This document shows positions 33,496 to 37,043 of a DNA stretch of 37,043 nt, piece by piece. The notes beneath the pieces are model-generated. The model was not told the DNA's origin. It searched no databases and was given only the letters and a program-made list of their open reading frames with translations. The stretch's first letter is position 1, and each line of letters begins with the position of its first letter. Source of the DNA: Candidatus Lambdaproteobacteria bacterium RIFOXYD2_FULL_50_16 (GTDB taxonomy: Bacteria > SAR324 > XYD2-FULL-50-16); NCBI GenBank assembly GCA_001783695.1, contig MFNE01000052.1, positions 1,864 through 38,906 on the forward strand, read 5' to 3'. The position numbers were made by a program, and so were the translations under genes.

Positions 33496-33867
33496 ATGGC
33501 TGAAGAACTGGACGAGGACTTATTTTCGGGTGGTGGTGGGAAAAGCCCTAGAAACCTGAAACAAGCCTTGCTGCAACAGGAGATCTCTGAAGAGGACATC
33601 CCCAAAGGCGAAGTCGAGTATATTCACGATGTTCCTCTTAAGCTCATCGCCCAGATTGGTACGGTCGAGAAGACTATGCGCGAAGTTTTAAACCTAAAAA
33701 CCGGGCATGTGATCGAGTTCGACAAGGTGGTTGGCGAGCCCATGGACGTTTTTATTGGCGGGCGGCTCATGTGCCGAGGTGAGATTGTGGTGGTCAACGA
33801 ACGTTATGGAATTCGTATCTCTGAGGTTGTTCGCGCCGACGACTCGGCTCGTTTTTCTCAACAATAA
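33496..33867 (+). CDS. fliN: Flagellar motor switch protein FliN
   Basis: C-ring protein that takes part in flagellar rotation switching and export. 123 residues from the ATG at 33496, with AAGGAG 5 bases ahead. The N-terminal 45 residues are acidic and flexible, and the SpoA/FliN domain spans about 47-118: VPLKLIAQIGTVEKTMREVL, then KTGHVIEFDKVVGEPMDVFIG, then GEIVVVNERYGIRISEV. All the elements of FliN are there, with no FliM or chemotaxis gene nearby. It is 30 bases ahead of an ABC exporter ATPase gene, an unusual partner. The protein could also be a secretion-system FliN/YscQ-C relative, but the sequence is most like FliN. Confidence 0.9.
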   Translation: MAEELDEDLFSGGGGKSPRNLKQALLQQEISEEDIPKGEVEYIHDVPLKLIAQIGTVEKTMREVLNLKTGHVIEFDKVVGEPMDVFIGGRLMCRGEIVVVNERYGIRISEVVRADDSARFSQQ

Positions 33868-33897
33868 TATTTCCCCTCCTCATCCCTTTGGCCCCTC

Positions 33898-34881
33898 ATG
33901 ATTCACGCCCAAGGGCTTAGCAAACGCTTTAAAAGCCACCAAAAGGCCCCTGGCTTCAAAGGCGCGATCCAAAGCTTCTTTGATCGCCAGTTTGAGACAA
34001 AAACAGCGATAGAGAATTTTGATTTAGAGGTCGCTCCTGGCGAGATTATCGGTCTCTTAGGACCCAACGGGGCGGGTAAAACGACCTTGATGAAGATGTT
34101 TACAGGTATCATCGTCCCCTCAGAAGGCAGTTTAAATGTTTTAGGTACGGTTCCGCACAAAAGAAGCCGAGATTTTCGCAAGCAAATTGCTTTAGTCATG
34201 GGCCAAAAGTCCCAACTTTGGTGGGACCTGCCCGCTCTCGACTCTTTTTTACTCCTCCAAAAATATTACGAAATAGACAAAAAGACCTTTGAGCATCGTT
34301 TAAACGAACTCTCCGAACTCTTAAATGTGACCAAGCTTTTACGGGTGCATGTCCGTAAATTAAGTCTAGGCGAGCGCATGAAGCTAGAGCTGATGAGTTC
34401 ACTTCTTCATGACCCTAAGATTATTTTTTTAGACGAGCCCACCATAGGCTTAGACTTGGTCGCGCAAAAAAACATTCGTGACTTTTTGCTTAATTACCAT
34501 GGCGAAACCGGGGTGACTTTGATCCTGACCAGCCATTACATGGCCGATATACAGGCTTTGGCCAAGCGGGTGGTGTTGGTTTTAGAGGGACAAAAACGCT
34601 TTGATGACAGCTTAGAGGCCTTTGCGGGTATCTTAGGCGGGGCCAAAATGGTGGCCTTTCGGTTTGGCTCTGTGGTTAAGCGGCAGGACCCCTTTTTTGA
34701 ACCATTCTCTCCCCTTTGGAATGCTGAGGGTACCAGGGTTGAGCTCAATATCCCAGAAGACCGGCTTCGCGAACTTGGCCAACAAATCTTGCGCGATTAT
34801 CCGGTCGTCGATTTTCATACGGAAAACCTCCCTATTGAGCGGGTGATGGCCCAACTCCTAGAGCGGCCTGAGTTGTTATGA
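33898..34881 (+). CDS. ABC-2 exporter ATPase subunit
   Basis: 327 residues. Walker A is GPNGAGKT (55-62), the signature LSLGERMKLELMSSL with Q-loop region VMGQKSQLWWDLPALDSF, and Walker B KIIFLDEPTIGLD. The H-loop is in ILTSHYMAD. The C-terminal 90 residues are a short regulatory tail. It heads the ABC part of the operon; the first permease overlaps it by 4 bases (ATGA). Two permeases follow, giving a heterodimeric exporter of unknown substrate. Similar sets with DUF990-type permeases are common and often act on lipids, glycans or antibiotics, but no claim can be made here. Confidence 0.9.
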   Translation: MIHAQGLSKRFKSHQKAPGFKGAIQSFFDRQFETKTAIENFDLEVAPGEIIGLLGPNGAGKTTLMKMFTGIIVPSEGSLNVLGTVPHKRSRDFRKQIALVMGQKSQLWWDLPALDSFLLLQKYYEIDKKTFEHRLNELSELLNVTKLLRVHVRKLSLGERMKLELMSSLLHDPKIIFLDEPTIGLDLVAQKNIRDFLLNYHGETGVTLILTSHYMADIQALAKRVVLVLEGQKRFDDSLEAFAGILGGAKMVAFRFGSVVKRQDPFFEPFSPLWNAEGTRVELNIPEDRLRELGQQILRDYPVVDFHTENLPIERVMAQLLERPELL

Positions 34882-35681
34882 AGGTCTATCTAGCCAAGTG
34901 GGGTGCTACCATGGCAGTTACCTGGTCAAACCTATTGGTTTACCGGGTTAATTTTATTTTGCAGTCCATTGCCCCGCTGTTTGTTTTTCTGCTCGTTAAG
35001 CTTTCCTTGTGGTACCGAATCTATGAAGGGCAACCGGGCCTAATTGGCGGTTACAGCTTCGGCCAGATGGCGGCGTATCATCTATGGGTGATGATAACCG
35101 GGCTCTTGGTTTTTAATGGCAATAGCCAGCGAATCTCTGAAGACATAAGGTTAGGACGGATTACCAGTTATCTGATCTATCCCTTTTCCCTCTGGGAATT
35201 CCACGGGGCCGGGTTTTTGGCGCGGACCCTTTTGCAAACAGGAATCGCAATTTTTACGATCTTTGCCGCCTTAGCTTTACTAGGCGGGCGGCTGGAATCG
35301 CCCTCATTTGGCCCTTTTGTATTAGGACTGTTGCTTGCGATCCTGGGTGGGGTCTTTTGGTTTTGGATCAATTACTGGGTAGGGCTGGTGGCTTTTTGGT
35401 TGGAAGAGACCTGGACCTTGATGGTGATGTTGCAGATTGTAACCTATTTTTTATCTGGGGCCATTATTCCCTTAGAACTTTACCCTGAATGGCTCCGAAC
35501 CATTCTTCTTTATAGCCCTTTCCCTTACATCGCTTACGGTCCGGCCCAACTGATGATGGGGAACTTAGAAGGGGTAGGCCGAGCCTTTTTAGTGCTTGGT
35601 TTTTGGGCTTTGGTAGCCAGTTGGTTTGCTCAATGGGTTTGGCGGCGGGGGCTTCGGCTTTATACGGCGGCAGGGATTTGA
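34878..35681 (+). CDS. ABC-2 exporter permease, DUF990-like (first)
   Basis: 267-residue inner-membrane protein with about six hydrophobic segments (NFILQSIAPLFVFLLVKLSL; FTIFAALALLG; LGLLLAILGGVFWFWINYWV; FLSGAIIPLELYPEWLR). It fits the ABC2_membrane_6/DUF990 family. The first two segments are followed by ITSYLIYPFSLWEFHGAGF, a family feature. Its start ATGA overlaps the ATPase stop, and its own stop overlaps the start of the second permease (TGATGA), so all three are translationally coupled. Confidence 0.82.
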   Translation: MKVYLAKWGATMAVTWSNLLVYRVNFILQSIAPLFVFLLVKLSLWYRIYEGQPGLIGGYSFGQMAAYHLWVMITGLLVFNGNSQRISEDIRLGRITSYLIYPFSLWEFHGAGFLARTLLQTGIAIFTIFAALALLGGRLESPSFGPFVLGLLLAILGGVFWFWINYWVGLVAFWLEETWTLMVMLQIVTYFLSGAIIPLELYPEWLRTILLYSPFPYIAYGPAQLMMGNLEGVGRAFLVLGFWALVASWFAQWVWRRGLRLYTAAGI

Positions 35682-36475
35682 TGATCAAAAGGATCAAACA
35701 ATACGGCTCAATCTACGGGGCCTTTGTTAGCACGAGCTTTTCGGAAGCCATGAGCTTTCGCGCCCATTTTGTACTTTTGATTGTGATGGACTTGGTTTTT
35801 TACGGAACCCACCTCTGGTCGATTGATATCTTGTATGATCATATCCATCTAATCGGTACCTGGCGGCGGGAACACCTATTGTTTTTTGCGTCGGTAATGT
35901 TGGCGATTAACCAACTTACGATGACCTTAGTCTCTGAAAACTATTGGCAATTCCCCTTAATGATCCGCACGGGAAACTTTGATTTTCATCTAGTCAAACC
36001 GGTTAGTTCCATCTTTTTGACCTTCTTTCGGACCATCCGCCCTGGCAGCATGTTTAATATGGCCTTCACCGCCCCGGCTGTGGTCTATTTTGGGTTGCAG
36101 GTGGATCTTGGTTTTTGGGCTTGGATAGCCTTGCCCTTTGGGATTGTACTAGGTTTTTTGCTGCAAAACAGCTTGGAGATGCTTTTTAGCTGTGCAATGT
36201 TTTGGATGATCGACGGCACTGGGGTTAATTTTATACGGATCGAATTCCAGCAACTCGCCCGCTGGCCCGACTTCGTTTATCCTAGTATGCTGCGCGGCGC
36301 TTTAACCTATCTGGTGCCGGTGCTGTTGATTGGCAGTGCTCCAGTTAGGTTTTTACTAGCCCCCTCCGACTTCTGGCCCATCTTGGGGTTAGTGGTTTTT
36401 TTGCTCTTTTTCTGGGCGCTCCTAGGCTTTTTTTGGCGAATGGGGCTCTTAGCCTACGAATCCGCCTCTTCTTAA
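35681..36475 (+). CDS. ABC-2 exporter permease, DUF990-like (second)
   Basis: 264 residues from the ATG at 35681, chosen for the TGATGA overlap with the first permease; the longer frame reading back to 35603 lies inside that gene. Six hydrophobic segments are visible (HFVLLIVMDLVFYGTHLWS; LLFFASVMLAINQLTMTLV; VLGFLLQNSLEMLFSCAMFW; LVVFLLFFWALLGFFW). NFDFHLVKPVSSIFLTFFR corresponds to the family loop seen in the first permease. It forms the heterodimer partner. Its stop TAA overlaps the stop of hisI on the other strand. Confidence 0.82.
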   Translation: MIKRIKQYGSIYGAFVSTSFSEAMSFRAHFVLLIVMDLVFYGTHLWSIDILYDHIHLIGTWRREHLLFFASVMLAINQLTMTLVSENYWQFPLMIRTGNFDFHLVKPVSSIFLTFFRTIRPGSMFNMAFTAPAVVYFGLQVDLGFWAWIALPFGIVLGFLLQNSLEMLFSCAMFWMIDGTGVNFIRIEFQQLARWPDFVYPSMLRGALTYLVPVLLIGSAPVRFLLAPSDFWPILGLVVFLLFFWALLGFFWRMGLLAYESASS

Positions 36476-36885
36476 GGATTGAGGTTTTCTAAGCGCCCTT
36501 GGTCGCCAATCTTGCGATAGTAGCAACCCATCCTTGGTTCATTTTTTTGATTTTTAGTATGGCAAGCACCTACGTTGCGAACCTTCACTAAGTATAACAA
36601 GCTGTTTTGCTCACAGTTAACCCGCACCTCGACCAGATCCAGAAACTCGCCAGAGGTGGCCCCTTTGATCCAAAGTTCGTTTCGGCTGGTGGACCAAAAG
36701 CAAGCAACCCGGTTTTTGAGGGTGTAATCTAAGGCCTGCCGGTTGGCGTAACCTAGGATCAAAACTTCGCCCGTGCCAACCTCTTGGGCGACCACCGGCA
36801 GTACCTCTTCGCCGCAGCGGGCGACCTTTTTAAGTTTGCCAAAGTCCAACTCTAGCTTGCGTCCTTCTTCTAACTCTTTAGCCAT
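36472..36885 (-). CDS. hisI: Phosphoribosyl-AMP cyclohydrolase
   Basis: Third step of histidine synthesis: opens the purine ring of PR-AMP. 137 residues with the family order: PVVAQEVGTGEVLILGYANRQA near 30-51, FWSTSRNELWIKGATSGEF near 63-81, and the zinc-binding cysteines C91, C108 and C121 (VNCEQNS, GACHT, GCYYRK). The usual acidic motif DCDxD around the first Cys is NCEQN here, a variant. It is not fused to HisE. It stands 26 bases after the glycyl-tRNA synthetase gene on the same strand and may be co-transcribed with it. Other his genes are not in the window. Confidence 0.9.
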   Translation of the reverse strand: MAKELEEGRKLELDFGKLKKVARCGEEVLPVVAQEVGTGEVLILGYANRQALDYTLKNRVACFWSTSRNELWIKGATSGEFLDLVEVRVNCEQNSLLYLVKVRNVGACHTKNQKNEPRMGCYYRKIGDQGRLENLNP

Positions 36886-36911
36886 GATTGCCTTTATATT
36901 TTAGATAGGTA

Positions 36912-37043
36912 CTAAAATAACCCCTTTTGATGGAAATAACCTAACAAGTCCTCGATTTTGACCCGCTCTTGGCTCATGCTGTCGCGTTCGCGGACGGTCA
37001 CCGAATGGTCGGTCTCTGACTCGAAATCGTAGGTCAAGCAGTA
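36912..37043 (-). CDS. glyS: Glycyl-tRNA synthetase (single-chain type), C-terminal end
   Basis: The last 43 residues before TAG at 36912; the gene runs off the right edge. The end (YCLTYDFESETDHSVTVRER, then DSMSQERVKIEDLL) matches the anticodon-binding domain terminus of the class II alpha2 glycyl-tRNA synthetase, where (P)YCxTxDFxxxxDxxVTVRxRD is conserved. This is the single-chain form found in many bacteria, not the alpha/beta form of E. coli. The related ProRS and ThrRS ends differ. The partial length limits certainty. It leads the hisI gene. Confidence 0.75.
   Translation of the reverse strand, partial: YCLTYDFESETDHSVTVRERDSMSQERVKIEDLLGYFHQKGLF

Overview
This is a gene-dense stretch of a Gram-negative bacterial chromosome. 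Outer-envelope lipoproteins, a TolB/CsgG-like lipoprotein, a type II secretion F protein, an AlgH/YqgE protein, a hexameric-type citrate synthase, FliN and a HemN with the proteobacterial cysteine pattern all fit a motile proteobacterium or a near relative such as a deltaproteobacterial or SAR324-like lineage. That placement is inference from gene content; no rRNA is present. No tRNA, CRISPR array or intact insertion sequence was seen.

Layout. 1-1963: a CIRCE-controlled groES-groEL pair (groEL runs off the left edge) and recA with its own promoter and a possible LexA site, all on the minus strand. 2151-8700: a putative Na+/H+ antiporter, then a tight plus-strand run of lipoprotein, hemN, gspF-like and CNT nucleoside transporter genes. 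8704-9839: three small minus-strand genes (two secreted proteins and a PilZ protein). 9937-15100: two oligopeptide ABC ATPases, diverging from a serine hydrolase that overlaps a 720-residue TPR protein. 15101-17301: an accessory islet with a BrnT/BrnA-type toxin-antitoxin pair, an orphan protein with PD-(D/E)XK nuclease-like residues, and what looks like the broken N-terminus of a plasmid Rep_3 initiator. 17302-24165: citrate synthase, two membrane-linked glycosyltransferases, a ferredoxin overlapping an AEC transporter, and an unrecognised 416-residue protein. 24692-28108: algH, a nuclease-fold lipoprotein, ndk, an unrecognised 389-residue protein and a frameshifted PhnB-like gene. 28189-33297: an SLH/TPR lipoprotein with an LPP20-like partner, uppP, and a diguanylate cyclase with a haem-binding motif. 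33496-37043: fliN heading a three-gene ABC exporter operon, then hisI and the end of a glycyl-tRNA synthetase gene.

Working together. Most of the window is housekeeping: protein folding, recombination, haem, TCA cycle, nucleotide pools and cell-envelope lipid recycling. PilZ and GGDEF proteins and FliN indicate c-di-GMP signalling and flagella, although no other flagellar genes are here. The parts that look least ordinary are the 15.1-17.3 kb islet, the haem-motif diguanylate cyclase with a lost inhibitory site, the doubly frameshifted PhnB-like gene, and the two long proteins of unknown family.
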